Source of the DNA: Paucibacter sp. B2R-40
Lineage (GTDB): Bacteria > Pseudomonadota > Gammaproteobacteria > Burkholderiales > Burkholderiaceae_C
Assembly (NCBI RefSeq): GCF_025717555.1
Contig: NZ_JAJIRP010000003.1
Span: 1 to 64,000, forward strand
Direction of reading: 5' to 3'
Length of the DNA stretch: 64,000 nucleotides
Part shown: positions 19,001 through 30,397 of the stretch, one piece after another
How positions within the stretch are numbered: position 1 is the stretch's first letter
Layout of the letters: each line of letters begins with the position of its first letter
Program-made: the position numbers and the translations under genes
Notes under the pieces: model-generated
The model's input: only the letters and a program-made list of their open reading frames with translations
What the model was told of the DNA's origin: nothing
The model's database searches: none

Positions 19001-19858
19001 CTATTGTCGTTCAGCAAAATGACGCGACGTCATTTGAGCCGATGCAGCCGACCAAACCTTGATCGCATCCACAGTTGCTGCGACATCGTGCACACGCAGA
19101 ATCTTTGCGCCTTGCGCAATCGCAGCAAGGCCGGCCGCCAAGCTGCCCGCCAAACGTTGATCTACCGCTCGGCCGGTCACATCGCCCAAGGCGCGCTTGC
19201 GTGACCAGCCCACCAAGAGCGGATAACCCAGATCCAGCAGTTCCGCTTGGCGCGCCAGCAATTCGAAGTTTTGCGCCGTGGTCTTGGCAAAGCCGTAGCC
19301 CGGGTCCAAAACGATTCGTTGTGGCGCAATTTGAGCTAACTGCAAGGCTGCCGCCCGGTTAGCCAAAAACCCCGCAACATTGCCCAATAAATCGTCATAG
19401 GCTGTGAGGGTCTGCATGGTGGCGGGCGTGCCGCGCATATGCATCAAGCAGACTCCGCTGCTGGGATGCCCCTGAACGACGCTCAGGGCCTGCGGATCTT
19501 GCAAGGCATGAATATCGTTGATGACATCGACACCGAGGTCCAAGGCGCGTGACATCACTTCAGCCTTGCAGGTATCCACGGAAACGGCCACACCCAGGGT
19601 CAGAGCGGCCGCGAGCACGGGCGCGATACGTACCCACTCCTCGTCGATCGACAAACTGGCTGCTCCCGGCCGACTGGACTCGCCGCCAATGTCGAGTATG
19701 TCAGCACCTTCCAGCACCAAGCGTTCGCAGCATTCAATCGCCAATGCCGGTGATGCATGTTGACCACCGTCGGAAAAGGAGTCGGGTGTCACGTTGACGA
19801 TGCCCATCACACGGGGGCGACTCAGATCAATTTGAAAACGAGTGGTTTGCCAATGCAT
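19001..19858 (-). CDS. folP: Dihydropteroate synthase
   Basis: This enzyme condenses p-aminobenzoate with dihydropterin pyrophosphate in folate synthesis and is the sulfonamide target. Motifs: MGIVNVTPDSFSDGG, GGESSRPGA, CLMHMRGTP, LDPGYGFAKT and LVGWSRKR. The ATG at 19858 (MHWQTTRF, about 285 aa) is preferred; a GTG at 19882 would add eight hydrophobic residues. It follows ftsH but is separated from it by a strong terminator, so it needs read-through or its own promoter. It probably forms a unit with glmM, 30 bp downstream. Confidence 0.96.
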   Translation of the reverse strand: MHWQTTRFQIDLSRPRVMGIVNVTPDSFSDGGQHASPALAIECCERLVLEGADILDIGGESSRPGAASLSIDEEWVRIAPVLAAALTLGVAVSVDTCKAEVMSRALDLGVDVINDIHALQDPQALSVVQGHPSSGVCLMHMRGTPATMQTLTAYDDLLGNVAGFLANRAAALQLAQIAPQRIVLDPGYGFAKTTAQNFELLARQAELLDLGYPLLVGWSRKRALGDVTGRAVDQRLAGSLAAGLAAIAQGAKILRVHDVAATVDAIKVWSAASAQMTSRHFAERQ

Positions 19859-19889
19859 AGACAACAAAAAACAAAGTAGCACTGCCTAG

Positions 19890-19922
19890 AAAAACGGGGT
19901 CCGTCTGTGAAGACGGACCCCG
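19890..19922 (-). terminator. Intrinsic terminator after ftsH
   Basis: On the minus strand a perfect 12-bp GC-rich stem (19895-19906 with 19911-19922, loop of 4 nt) is followed by five T. It sits 42 bp after the ftsH stop and before the folP start. Confidence 0.92.
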
Positions 19923-19964
19923 AAGCTATTCATCTGCTCAAGCTGACAATTCAGCCTTTTCGAA

Positions 19965-21869
<1,905 letters not shown>

Positions 21870-21992
21870 CGAGACTCCTTAATTCACTCAGACCTGACCG
21901 CAATTCTGCGATCGCTATCGGCCATATGGGGTTGATTCTATTGCAGTCAAGAGCCAACTCTGCTTTTGATAGACCGCTACAAAAGCCAGGGA

Positions 21993-22673
21993 TTACCGCT
22001 TTGGCTGTTTCAATCCGATGCCGATCAGAAAAGTCTCGGTGGACCTGTCCTTGGACGCTTTTGGCTTGATTGGCTTGACCTTTTTGAAGGTCGCCTTGAA
22101 TTGCTCAACCAGTTGGGTGTAGCCGCTGCCGTGAAAGACCTTGGCGACCAAAGCGCCCTCTGGCTTCAGGTGCTGCTGGGCGAAATCAATCGCCAGCTCC
22201 ACCAATCCCGCCACCCGGGCCGCGTCCGAACTCTCAATGCCGGACAAATTGGGCGCCATATCGGACACAACCAAATCCACCGCGCGGCCTGCCAAGGCAG
22301 CCTCCAGTTGATCCAGAATGGCCTGCTCCTGAAAATCACCTTGTATGAACTGCACACCTTCAATTGGCTCACACTCAGTCAGGTCGAGCGCAATGATGGT
22401 GCCATTGAGCTTGCCTACCGCGGCGCCGCCGATGCCGGCCTCCTTGGGTGCAAAACAGCGGCGCAAATATTGGCTCCAGGCGCCGGGCGCTGCGCCCAGA
22501 TCGACCACCACCTGACCCGGGCGCACCAGTTTCAAGGTTTCGTCGATTTCCTTCAGCTTATAGGCTGCTCGCGCCCGAAAACCATCGCGATGAGCCATCT
22601 TGACGTAGGGGTCATTGATGTGCTCATGCAACCATGTCTTATTAAGTTTCTTGCTTTTAGTCTTGATCTTCAT
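21993..22673 (-). CDS. rlmE: 23S rRNA (uridine-2'-O) methyltransferase RlmE
   Basis: This 226-aa FtsJ-family enzyme methylates U2552 of 23S rRNA. It shows the SAM site [23 protein letters not shown] and the catalytic K-D-K-E residues within ALVAKVFHG and the [12 protein letters not shown] opening. Basic N-terminus [17 protein letters not shown] matches the family. It is divergent from yhbY by only 20 bp and precedes ftsH. Confidence 0.96.
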   Translation of the reverse strand: MKIKTKSKKLNKTWLHEHINDPYVKMAHRDGFRARAAYKLKEIDETLKLVRPGQVVVDLGAAPGAWSQYLRRCFAPKEAGIGGAAVGKLNGTIIALDLTECEPIEGVQFIQGDFQEQAILDQLEAALAGRAVDLVVSDMAPNLSGIESSDAARVAGLVELAIDFAQQHLKPEGALVAKVFHGSGYTQLVEQFKATFKKVKPIKPKASKDRSTETFLIGIGLKQPKR

Positions 22674-22693
22674 GTTGCACGGATAATACGCGT

Positions 22694-23170
22694 ATGCCTG
22701 CGATTCAATTGACTCCTGCCCAGCGCAAGGAAAAACGCTCCGAAGCCCATCATCTTGACCCAGTTGTCATGATAGGCGCGGATGGACTCACCCCTGCTGT
22801 CGTCAAAGAGACCGACGCCGCCTTGAATGCCCATGGGCTGATCAAGGTGCGCATCTTCTCGGACGACCGCGCCAACCGCGAAAGCATTTTTGCGTCCCTA
22901 TGCGGGGAACTCAATGCCGCGCCGATTCAGCACATCGGCAAATTGCTGGTGCTGTGGCGGCCGCTGCCGGACTTGGAAGAGGCCGAACGCGCCGACGGTA
23001 AAGCCGGTCCTCGCGTGGTCAAGATTGTGAAATTCTCCAAGAGTGGCAACCACCGACCGCAAGTCAAGAAGTTGCGCGTTCTTGGCAACGAACGGGTCGC
23101 TCAAGGTGGCGAGATCAAGCGCGCCAAGAAGCGCCTGACCAGCGTCAAAAAGAACGCCCAGGATCAGTAA
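22694..23170 (+). CDS. yhbY: YhbY-type CRM-domain RNA-binding protein
   Basis: The first about 100 residues form a CRM/YhbY domain: [38 protein letters not shown] and GKLLVLWRP. It associates with pre-50S ribosomal particles. The C-terminal about 55 residues are a basic extension ([20 protein letters not shown]), longer than the E. coli protein of about 97 aa. It is divergent from rlmE, another 23S rRNA factor. Confidence 0.92.
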   Translation: MPAIQLTPAQRKEKRSEAHHLDPVVMIGADGLTPAVVKETDAALNAHGLIKVRIFSDDRANRESIFASLCGELNAAPIQHIGKLLVLWRPLPDLEEAERADGKAGPRVVKIVKFSKSGNHRPQVKKLRVLGNERVAQGGEIKRAKKRLTSVKKNAQDQ

Positions 23171-23186
23171 GTAAAACTGTTTGGAC

Positions 23187-23621
23187 TCAGACCTTGATGT
23201 GGCTGCTGGTGCGCCAAGCCAAAGCCAGCACAGCCAAGGTCTTCAAACCAAAAAATGCGAAGGAAAAAGCGTGCAGGGTCATGAAACTCCATGGCCCTTG
23301 CCCGGCTTTAGCGGCCTCCATCATCGGATGCAGCGCGTAATAGCCCGCCACTGTGCAAAACAGCGCCCCGGCCGGCAAAAAGAATTCTGCGGACAGGTTC
23401 TTAGAACCGGTGTCTCGCGCCAAGCGCCGCTCCATCAAGATCAGCAGCAATGCTGCCGCCATGGCGATCTGCGCCTCTAGTGCAAAAAGCCGACCGACCA
23501 TCAAGCCCGCTTGAGCTCGCTCCAAAACCGCGAACGCTGCCGGCGCAGCTACACCCGCGATACAAAGCAAGAAGCCGCCCCAGAGAGCGGCCAATACAGC
23601 GCGTGATCGACGCAGCAACAC
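23187..23621 (-). CDS. DUF4149 integral membrane protein
   Basis: This 144-aa protein has four predicted TM segments (about 8-30, 45-63, 80-97, 115-137). The order, size and the FALEAQIAMAAALLL and ALHPMMEAAK stretches fit DUF4149 proteins that commonly sit by greA and yhbY in Burkholderiales. The start appears to be GTG (23621), 19 bp after the greA stop. Its function is unknown. Confidence 0.78.
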   Translation of the reverse strand: MLLRRSRAVLAALWGGFLLCIAGVAAPAAFAVLERAQAGLMVGRLFALEAQIAMAAALLLILMERRLARDTGSKNLSAEFFLPAGALFCTVAGYYALHPMMEAAKAGQGPWSFMTLHAFSFAFFGLKTLAVLALAWRTSSHIKV

Positions 23622-23640
23622 TGCTTGCTGAAGCTTGAAC

Positions 23641-24117
23641 TTAGACGTAGCGGACCTTGACCACTTCGTAATTCTTGACGCCCCCAGGCGCCTGTACGCT
23701 GGCCACGTCGCCTTCCTCTTTGCCGATCAAGGCTCGCGCAATCGGAGAACTGATCGACACCTTGCCCAACTTCAAATCGGCTTCATCGTCACCGACGATT
23801 TGGTAAGTTACGGCTGCACCTGTGGACTCTTCCTCCAGATCAACCGTGGTGCCAAACACAATCCGACCACCCGCATCGACTTCAGCCGGGTTGATGATCA
23901 AAGCCGCCGCCAACTTGCCTTCGATATCGAGGATGCGCCCCTCGATAAAGCCTTGCTTGTCCTTGGCCGCTTCGTATTCGGCGTTCTCGGACAAGTCACC
24001 CTGGGCGCGAGCCTCAGAGATGGCTGCAATCACGGCATGCCGCTCGACACCCTTGAGGCGATACAGTTCTTCTTTGAGCTTTTCAGCACCGTAAGTGGTG
24101 AGTGGAATAGTGGCCAT
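23641..24117 (-). CDS. greA: Transcription elongation factor GreA
   Basis: This 158-aa protein has the N-terminal coiled coil ([22 protein letters not shown]) with the acidic tip [15 protein letters not shown] that enters the RNA polymerase secondary channel. A C-terminal FKBP-like domain follows ([18 protein letters not shown] read as [15 protein letters not shown]). It rescues backtracked RNA polymerase by stimulating transcript cleavage. It lies after carB beyond a strong terminator. Confidence 0.97.
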   Translation of the reverse strand: MATIPLTTYGAEKLKEELYRLKGVERHAVIAAISEARAQGDLSENAEYEAAKDKQGFIEGRILDIEGKLAAALIINPAEVDAGGRIVFGTTVDLEEESTGAAVTYQIVGDDEADLKLGKVSISSPIARALIGKEEGDVASVQAPGGVKNYEVVKVRYV

Positions 24118-24141
24118 GATTTATCGCTAAGCTGGAAATAC

Positions 24142-24189
24142 AAAAAGAAACCGCCGCTGCGGCTCGGGATTCCCGAGGCGCTGCGGCGG
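24142..24189 (-). terminator. Intrinsic terminator after carB
   Basis: On the minus strand a long stem of about 19 bp with two internal mismatches is followed by TTTCTTTTT. It begins about 18 bp after the carB stop and isolates greA from carAB. Confidence 0.92.
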
Positions 24190-24207
24190 ATTTCGATAGT
24201 GCAGAGT

Positions 24208-27200
24208 TTAGTTCAGTTCGGCGTGCAGTTCTTGCAGGGATTGCACCAACAAACCGTCTTGATGCTTCATGCCCTCAACCGCAGCCTCGCAGCCAGCCAT
24301 CGTCGTGTAGTAGGTAACACGAGCGGCCAAAGCGGCCTGGCGGATATAGCGGCTGTCGGCAATCGCGGTGCGAGTTTCATCGACGGTCGTGAAGACCAGC
24401 TGAATCTCGCCGCCCTTGACCATGTCGACGATATGCGGGCGGCCGTCCTTGATCTTGTTGACCACGCGGACAGGCACGCCGATCTCGGCAATCGCCGCTG
24501 CCGTGCCCTTGGTGGCCACGACACCGAAGCCCAGAGCATGCAGGTCGCGCGCCACGACCAAGGCGCGTGCCTTGTCGCCATTTTTCACCGTGATCAAGAC
24601 ATTGCCCTGGCGCGGCAGCCGTGAGCCCGCGCCCAACTGGCTCTTCAACATCGCTTCGCCGAAGGTCCGCGCAGCACCCATCACCTCGCCGGTCGAGCGC
24701 ATTTCAGGACTCAGGATCGGATCAACGCCGGGGAACTTGTTGAAAGGGAAGACCGCCTCTTTGACGCTGAAGTAAGGCGGTATGACCTCGGCGGGCACGC
24801 GACCATTGCGATCTTTTTGATCCTTCAGCTTTTGCCCGGCCATGCAGCGCGCGGCAATCTTGGCCAATTGCTGACCCGTTGCCTTGGACACAAAAGGCAC
24901 CGTGCGCGAGGCGCGCGGATTGACTTCCAACACATAGACCGTTGCAGCATCGAGGCCACCAGTGACGTCGCCTTGAATCGCGAACTGCACATTCATCAGG
25001 CCGACCACATTCAGGCCGCGCGCCATCGCCGCTGTTTGCTTGCGCAACTCGTCTTGCAAGGCCTTGGACAAGGTGTAGGGTGGCAAAGAACAAGCCGAGT
25101 CACCGGAGTGGATACCGGCCGCCTCAACGTGCTCCATGATGCCGCCAATCATCACATCGACACCGTCGCTGATGCAGTCCACATCGACCTCGACGGCGTC
25201 CTGCAGGAACCGGTCCAGCAAGACCGGCGACTTGTCGGACACCCGCACCGCTTCGCGCATATAGCGCTCGAGGTCCTTGTCACCATGGACGATTTCCATC
25301 GCGCGGCCGCCCAAGACATAGCTTGGACGCACGACCAGCGGATAGCCGATCTCGTTGGCCAAGGCCACGGCCTGCTCTTCAGTACGTGCGGTGCGGTTCG
25401 GTGGCTGCTTCAGACCCAACTCGTGCAGAAGTTTTTGGAAACGCTCGCGGTCCTCGGCGATGTCGATGCTCTCGGGCGTGGTGCCAATGATGGGCACGCC
25501 ATTGGCTTCGAGATCTAGCGCCAACTTCAGCGGCGTTTGGCCGCCGTACTGGACGATCACGCCGACCGGTTTTTCCTTTTCCACGATTTCCAGCACGTCT
25601 TCCAGCGTCACCGGCTCGAAGTACAGGCGATCCGAGGTGTCGTAGTCGGTCGACACGGTCTCGGGATTGCAGTTGACCATGATGGTCTCGTAGCCGTCTT
25701 CGCGCAGCGCCATTGCCGCGTGCACGCAGCAGTAATCAAACTCGATGCCCTGGCCGATGCGGTTAGGCCCGCCGCCCAAGACCATGATCTTTTTCTTGTT
25801 GGTCGGCTCGGCCTCGCATTCTTCCTCGTAGGTCGAATACAGATAGGCAGTCTCGGTGCCGAACTCGGCCGCGCAGGTATCCACCCGCTTGTAGACCGGG
25901 CGCACACCCTGCGCATGGCGAGCACGGCGCACATCATGCTGATTGCTGGCCAAGAGCTTGCCCAGGCGCTTGTCCGAGAAGCCCTTTTTCTTCAGCAGGC
26001 GCAAGTCGTCGGTGCTGAGCGAGGCCAAAGAGCGGCCGGCCAGCGACAACTCGATCTTCACGAGTTGCTCGATCTGCGCCAGGAACCAGGGGTCGATGGC
26101 GGTCTCTTCGAACACCTCTTGCATGCTCATGCCGATGCGGAAGGCATCCGCCACATAGAGCACGCGCTCGGGCCCAGGCTCACCAATCTCTTGAATGATT
26201 TCTTCACGGTCGCTGCTGCGCTCGGTCAGACCGTCAATGCCGGTCTCCAAGCCGCGCAGAGCCTTCTGGAAACTCTCCTGGAAGGTGCGGCCCATCGCCA
26301 TCACCTCGCCGACCGACTTCATCTGCGTCGTCAAACGCGAATCGGCCATCGGGAATTTTTCAAACGCGAAACGCGGAATCTTGGTGACCACGTAATCGAT
26401 GCTGGGCTCGAACGCCGCCGGCGTGGCGCCGCCGGTGATGTCGTTGCGCAACTCGTCCAACGTGTAGCCCACCGCCAGCTTGGCGGCGATCTTGGCAATC
26501 GGGAAGCCGGTGGCCTTGGAAGCCAGCGCGGATGAGCGCGACACGCGCGGATTCATCTCGATGACCGTCATGCGGCCGTTCTCGGGGTTGATCGAGAATT
26601 GCACATTCGAGCCGCCGGTGTCAACGCCGATTTCGCGCAAGATCGCGATCGAAGCATTGCGCAGCAGTTGGTACTCTTTGTCGGTCAAGGTTTGTGCAGG
26701 GGCCACGGTGATCGAGTCACCGGTGTGCACGCCCATCGGGTCCAGGTTCTCGATCGAGCAGACGATGATGCAGTTGTCCTTGCTGTCACGCACGACCTCC
26801 ATCTCGTACTCTTTCCAGCCGATCAAGGATTCTTCGATCAGCAACTCGCTGGTCGGCGACAGATCGAGGCCGCGCTTGCAGATTTCCTCGAATTCTTCCG
26901 GGTTGTAGGCAATCCCGCCGCCGCTGCCGCCGAGCGTGAAGCTGGGGCGAATCACCATCGGGAAGCCATTGCTGCCGACTTCCGACGCGATGCGCTTTTG
27001 CACCTGCAGCGCCTCTTCCATGCTGTGCGCAATGCCGGAGCGGGCCGAGTCCAGGCCGATCTTGGTCATCGCGTCCTTGAACTTCAGGCGGTCTTCGGCC
27101 TTTTCGATCGCCTTTTCGTTGGCACCGATCATCTCGACCTTGTACTTCTCCAGCACGCCGTGCTTGTGCAGATCGAGCGCGCAGTTCAAGGCGGTCTGGC

Positions 27201-27474
27201 CACCCATGGTCGGCAGCACCGCGTCGGGCCGCTCCTTGGCGATGATCTTCTCAACCACCTGCCAGGTGATCGGTTCGATATATGTGACGTCGGCCGTATC
27301 CGGGTCCGTCATGATGGTGGCCGGATTGCTGTTCACCAGGATGACCTTGTAGCCCTCCTCGCGCAGCGCCTTGCAGGCCTGGGCGCCCGAATAGTCGAAT
27401 TCGCAGGCCTGGCCAATGATGATGGGGCCGGCCCCGATGATCAAAATGCTTTTGATGTCTGTACGTTTTGGCAT
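24208..27474 (-). CDS. carB: Carbamoyl-phosphate synthase large subunit
   Basis: This 1088-aa enzyme makes carbamoyl phosphate for arginine and pyrimidines. Two homologous ATP-grasp halves are visible: [17 protein letters not shown] early and [17 protein letters not shown] near residue 575. The oligomerisation domain lies between and an allosteric MGS-like domain at the C-terminus ([29 protein letters not shown]). It lies 24 bp downstream of carA. Confidence 0.98.
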   Translation of the reverse strand: MPKRTDIKSILIIGAGPIIIGQACEFDYSGAQACKALREEGYKVILVNSNPATIMTDPDTADVTYIEPITWQVVEKIIAKERPDAVLPTMGGQTALNCALDLHKHGVLEKYKVEMIGANEKAIEKAEDRLKFKDAMTKIGLDSARSGIAHSMEEALQVQKRIASEVGSNGFPMVIRPSFTLGGSGGGIAYNPEEFEEICKRGLDLSPTSELLIEESLIGWKEYEMEVVRDSKDNCIIVCSIENLDPMGVHTGDSITVAPAQTLTDKEYQLLRNASIAILREIGVDTGGSNVQFSINPENGRMTVIEMNPRVSRSSALASKATGFPIAKIAAKLAVGYTLDELRNDITGGATPAAFEPSIDYVVTKIPRFAFEKFPMADSRLTTQMKSVGEVMAMGRTFQESFQKALRGLETGIDGLTERSSDREEIIQEIGEPGPERVLYVADAFRIGMSMQEVFEETAIDPWFLAQIEQLVKIELSLAGRSLASLSTDDLRLLKKKGFSDKRLGKLLASNQHDVRRARHAQGVRPVYKRVDTCAAEFGTETAYLYSTYEEECEAEPTNKKKIMVLGGGPNRIGQGIEFDYCCVHAAMALREDGYETIMVNCNPETVSTDYDTSDRLYFEPVTLEDVLEIVEKEKPVGVIVQYGGQTPLKLALDLEANGVPIIGTTPESIDIAEDRERFQKLLHELGLKQPPNRTARTEEQAVALANEIGYPLVVRPSYVLGGRAMEIVHGDKDLERYMREAVRVSDKSPVLLDRFLQDAVEVDVDCISDGVDVMIGGIMEHVEAAGIHSGDSACSLPPYTLSKALQDELRKQTAAMARGLNVVGLMNVQFAIQGDVTGGLDAATVYVLEVNPRASRTVPFVSKATGQQLAKIAARCMAGQKLKDQKDRNGRVPAEVIPPYFSVKEAVFPFNKFPGVDPILSPEMRSTGEVMGAARTFGEAMLKSQLGAGSRLPRQGNVLITVKNGDKARALVVARDLHALGFGVVATKGTAAAIAEIGVPVRVVNKIKDGRPHIVDMVKGGEIQLVFTTVDETRTAIADSRYIRQAALAARVTYYTTMAGCEAAVEGMKHQDGLLVQSLQELHAELN

Positions 27475-27498
27475 GTCTTTACTCCGTCTGTTCCGTGC

Positions 27499-28659
27499 TC
27501 AGGACTTGGCCATCAGGCCGATGAAGCGGTCGAACAGGTAGGCGATATCGTGGGGGCCAGGGCTGGCTTCTGGGTGACCCTGGAAGCAGAACGCCGGCTT
27601 GTCGGTGCGGGCCAGGCCTTGCAGCGTGCCGTCGAACAGGCTGATATGAGTGGCACGCAAATTGGCCGGCAGGCTGTCGGCATCGACCGCGAAGCCATGG
27701 TTCTGGCTGGTGATGCTGACGCGGCCGCTGTCCAGATCCTTAACCGGGTGATTCGCGCCGTGATGGCCAAACTTCATCTTGAAGGTCTTGGCGCCCGAGG
27801 CCAGGGCCATGATCTGGTGACCCAGGCAAATGCCGAAGGTCGGAATGCCGGCTTCGATCAGTTGTGCGGCGGCCTTGATCGCGTAATCGCAAGGCTGCGG
27901 ATCGCCGGGGCCGTTGGACAGGAACACACCGTCCGGCTCCAGATCAAATACGGCCGACGCGGGCGTTTGGGCCGGCACCACGGTGATCTTGCAGCCGCGC
28001 GAGGCCAGCATGCGCAGAATATTGCTCTTCACGCCGAAGTCATAGGCGACCACGTGGAAGCGCGGTTGGGTCTGCTGGCCGTAGCCCTTACCCAAGGTCC
28101 ACTCGGTTTCGGTCCAGCTGTGCTTGGCTTCGGTGCTGACCACCTTGGCCAGATCCAGGCCGGCCATGCTTGGCGCGCCCTGCGCCAGCGCAATCGCCTG
28201 CGCAATCAAGTCATCGGTGATGGTTTGACCAGCGGCCAAGCCCATGATGCAGCCGTTTTGCGCGCCAGTGCTGCGCAAAACGCGTGTCAAGCGGCGGGTA
28301 TCGATGTCGGCGATCGCCACCGTGCCCTCGTCTTGCAGGTACTGCACCAGGCTACGGGTCTTGCGAAAATTGGAATCAAGGATCGGCGGCTCCTTGATGA
28401 TCAGGCCTGCGGCATGGATCTTCTGCGCCTCGACGTCCTCATCATTGACGCCGTAATTGCCAATGTGCGGATACGTGAGTGTCACGATCTGGCGGCAATA
28501 GCTCGGGTCGGTGAGAATTTCCTGATAGCCGGTCATCGCGGTGTTGAACACCACTTCGCCGACCGTCTGACCGGTGGCACCGATCGAGGAGCCTTTGAAG
28601 ACCGTACCGTCTGCCAGGGCGAGGATCGCTTTGGGGGATGAGAGCAATTCGGGCAGCAC
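27499..28659 (-). CDS. carA: Carbamoyl-phosphate synthase small subunit
   Basis: This 386-aa glutamine amidotransferase subunit has an N-terminal CPSase domain ([35 protein letters not shown]) and a C-terminal GATase domain with nucleophile Cys in FGICLGHQ and the His in GHPEASPG. The start is GTG at 28659 with GGAG 7 nt upstream. A candidate promoter lies about 150 bp upstream, leaving a leader of about 140 nt. Confidence 0.97.
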   Translation of the reverse strand: MLPELLSSPKAILALADGTVFKGSSIGATGQTVGEVVFNTAMTGYQEILTDPSYCRQIVTLTYPHIGNYGVNDEDVEAQKIHAAGLIIKEPPILDSNFRKTRSLVQYLQDEGTVAIADIDTRRLTRVLRSTGAQNGCIMGLAAGQTITDDLIAQAIALAQGAPSMAGLDLAKVVSTEAKHSWTETEWTLGKGYGQQTQPRFHVVAYDFGVKSNILRMLASRGCKITVVPAQTPASAVFDLEPDGVFLSNGPGDPQPCDYAIKAAAQLIEAGIPTFGICLGHQIMALASGAKTFKMKFGHHGANHPVKDLDSGRVSITSQNHGFAVDADSLPANLRATHISLFDGTLQGLARTDKPAFCFQGHPEASPGPHDIAYLFDRFIGLMAKS

Positions 28660-28805
28660 GGGGGGACTCCGGTAAGTGCGCGCGCCCTGCTCTACTCTTT
28701 TTCAGACCTGGACAGTCAAAGAGCCGGAATCCGGTGATGGGAAACTGGTGGAGTTTCGCGGGGCGTACGTTGGGTTGCGTAAGACTGTTGCGGGTAAACC
28801 TGCTG

Positions 28806-28832
28806 AGTATACCCGACCAGGGTATTCACCAA
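28806..28832 (-). promoter_or_regulatory. Candidate carAB promoter
   Basis: On the minus strand TATACT (28806-28811) forms a near-perfect -10 and TTGGTG (28827-28832) a fair -35, with a short 15-bp spacer. Transcription would start near 28799 and give a leader of about 140 nt before the carA GTG. The leader contains a short inverted repeat (CTCTTT/AAAGAG). No known riboswitch was recognised. Confidence 0.4.
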
Positions 28833-28879
28833 TGCCTAACACGCGCAATTGACACGCTGATGTAACTTCTTGCCGACCC

Positions 28880-28915
28880 CTCGCCCGTCCACTCGCCCGT
28901 CCGCTCGCCCATCCA
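28880..28915. repeat. Three 12-bp tandem repeats
   Basis: The units are CTCGCCCGTCCA, CTCGCCCGTCCG and CTCGCCCATCCA. They sit just past the stop of the GlcG/HbpS-like gene and upstream of the carAB promoter candidate, and do not lie in a believable gene. Confidence 0.85.
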
Positions 28916-28935
28916 CCCAAACGCACACTCGACAG

Positions 28936-29340
28936 TCAAGCCAGCGCCGCAATTCCCGCCCGTGCAATCTGCGCATCTTCACTCGATTTGACGCCACTGA
29001 CGCCGACCGCGCCAAGGCAGAAACCTTCCACCATGATGGGCACGCCGCCCTCAAGTAAACCACTCAGCCCCGGCGCGCTCAAGAATGACACCCGCCCTTG
29101 ATTGACGATGTCTTCGTAGACTTTGGATTCGCGTCGCCCCAAGGCCGCTGTATTGGCTTTGGCGGGTGCAATCTGCGCAGAAATGGCTGCCGCGCCGTCC
29201 AAGCGCTGCAACCACAAGAGATGCCCGCCATCATCAACGATGGCGATGGACACAGCCCATTGGTTCGCCACGGCCTCGGCTTCTGCCGCTGCGGCAATGC
29301 GCTTGACTTCATCCAGTCCGATAAATGGTTTTTGCTTCAT
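28936..29340 (-). CDS. GlcG/HbpS-family heme-binding-type protein
   Basis: This 134-aa protein matches the GlcG/HbpS (DUF336) fold: MKQKPFIGLDEVKRIAAAAE, VSIAIVDDGGHLLWLQRLDGA, KANTAALGRRESK and GGVPIMVEGFCLGAVGVSG. Members bind heme or small organic acids or act as accessory proteins; the role here is unknown. No signal peptide is seen, so it is cytosolic. It is convergent with nothing and sits upstream of carA in the same direction. Confidence 0.85.
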   Translation of the reverse strand: MKQKPFIGLDEVKRIAAAAEAEAVANQWAVSIAIVDDGGHLLWLQRLDGAAAISAQIAPAKANTAALGRRESKVYEDIVNQGRVSFLSAPGLSGLLEGGVPIMVEGFCLGAVGVSGVKSSEDAQIARAGIAALA

Positions 29341-29526
29341 GCTGTTGAATTCCTCGCTAAAGCCCGCACTTTAATCGGCTGAGCCAATTGGCGCACGCCC
29401 ACGAAGCAGCTCGCTCGAAGCCTAGAGGCCAACCCCAACGCGTTGATTGCCAACTCAAGCTACAGTGGCAGCTGAGATTTGCTCGCGGACCTAAGTATCC
29501 GCACCCATTTTTTGTCTGGAGGATTT

Positions 29527-30222
29527 ATGAACGAAACCCTGCAAAACCAATACGGCGGCGCCTTGAACGGCGGCTTGTCCGTCGACCGTCAACGCGTGTT
29601 GCGCAACACCTACTGGCTGCTGGCCTTGTCGATGGTGCCGACCGTGCTGGGCGCCTGGATCGGCGTCACTACCGGCATCATGGCCACGATGGGCATGGGC
29701 ATGAGCATGATGGTGTTCATGATCGGCGCCTTCGGTCTGATGTATGCGGTCGAAAAGACCAAGAACTCCAGCACCGGCGTCTATGTGTTGTTGGCCTTCA
29801 CCTTCTTCATGGGTTTGATGCTGTCGCGCATGCTGGCTCAGATTCTGGGCTTTCGCAACGGCAGCAGCCTGATCATGATGGCCTTCGGCGGCACCGGTGC
29901 CATCTTCTTCGCGATGGCCTCGTTGGCTACCGTCATCAAGCGCGATCTGTCCAATATGGGCAAGTTCTTGTATGTCGGCGCCATCATCTTGCTGGTGGTC
30001 GGCCTGGCCAATATCTTCATCCAGTCTTCGGCACTGATGCTGACGATGCTGGCGCTGTCGATGGCGGTGTTCTCGGCCTTCATGCTGTATGACATCAAGC
30101 GCGTACTTGACGGCGGCGAGACCAACTACATCTCGGCCACCTTGGCGATCTATCTGGACATCTACAACGTGTTCCAGAGCCTGCTATCCCTGCTCGGCAT
30201 CTTCGGCGGCGAACGCGACTGA
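29527..30222 (+). CDS. Bax inhibitor-1 / YccA family membrane protein
   Basis: This 231-aa protein has seven TM segments. It has an N-terminal MNETLQNQYGG and the conserved LRNTYWLLALSMVPTVLGA opening, and ends with YLDIYNVFQSLLSLLGIFGG, typical of BI-1/YbhL/YccA proteins (putative pH-dependent calcium leak or FtsH-modulating proteins). The ATG at 29527 is fixed by a GGAGG ribosome site; an upstream in-frame start at 29479 lacks one. FtsH lies in the same window, though no functional link is shown. Confidence 0.94.
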   Translation: MNETLQNQYGGALNGGLSVDRQRVLRNTYWLLALSMVPTVLGAWIGVTTGIMATMGMGMSMMVFMIGAFGLMYAVEKTKNSSTGVYVLLAFTFFMGLMLSRMLAQILGFRNGSSLIMMAFGGTGAIFFAMASLATVIKRDLSNMGKFLYVGAIILLVVGLANIFIQSSALMLTMLALSMAVFSAFMLYDIKRVLDGGETNYISATLAIYLDIYNVFQSLLSLLGIFGGERD

Positions 30223-30240
30223 TTGACCACCCCCGTAAGC

Positions 30241-30332
30241 GCTACGCGCCACCCCCTCAAGGGGGCAAGCCCAGTGCCCCGGCGAAGCCGGTTCCACGGG
30301 CTCTACTGGAAGGAGCGCCGGCGATGCGGCGC
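30241..30332. repeat. Hairpin-rich intergenic element (REP-like)
   Basis: Three adjacent stem-loops are present: CCCCC/GGGGG at 30252-30265, CCGGC/GCCGG at 30279-30291 nested in an AGCCC-GTG/CAC-GGGCT stem, and GCGCCG/CGGCGC at 30315-30332. Similar GC-rich units are frequent between genes in this bacterial group as I recall, suggesting a dispersed repeat. Confidence 0.6.
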
Positions 30333-30334
30333 AT

Positions 30335-30366
30335 AAAAAAAGGCCCTTTCGGGCCTTTTTTCTTTT
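30335..30366. terminator. Bidirectional intrinsic terminator
   Basis: AAAAAAAGGCCC, TTTC loop, GGGCCTTTTTT forms a compact stem with A- and T-runs on both sides. It ends the BI-1 gene rightward and rlmD leftward. Confidence 0.95.
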
Positions 30367-30397
30367 TGGGCGATTGGCCGCTACTGTGGCCTCGTTC

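Noticed and set aside
21940-21992. Terminator after rlmE
   Set aside because: A GCTTTTG/CAAAAGC hairpin exists but it has no T-run after it.
26599-28641. A 680-codon open frame on the plus strand across carA/carB
   Set aside because: It is antisense to the certain carAB genes and its translation is His/Arg/Gln-rich without motifs, a GC-rich shadow frame.
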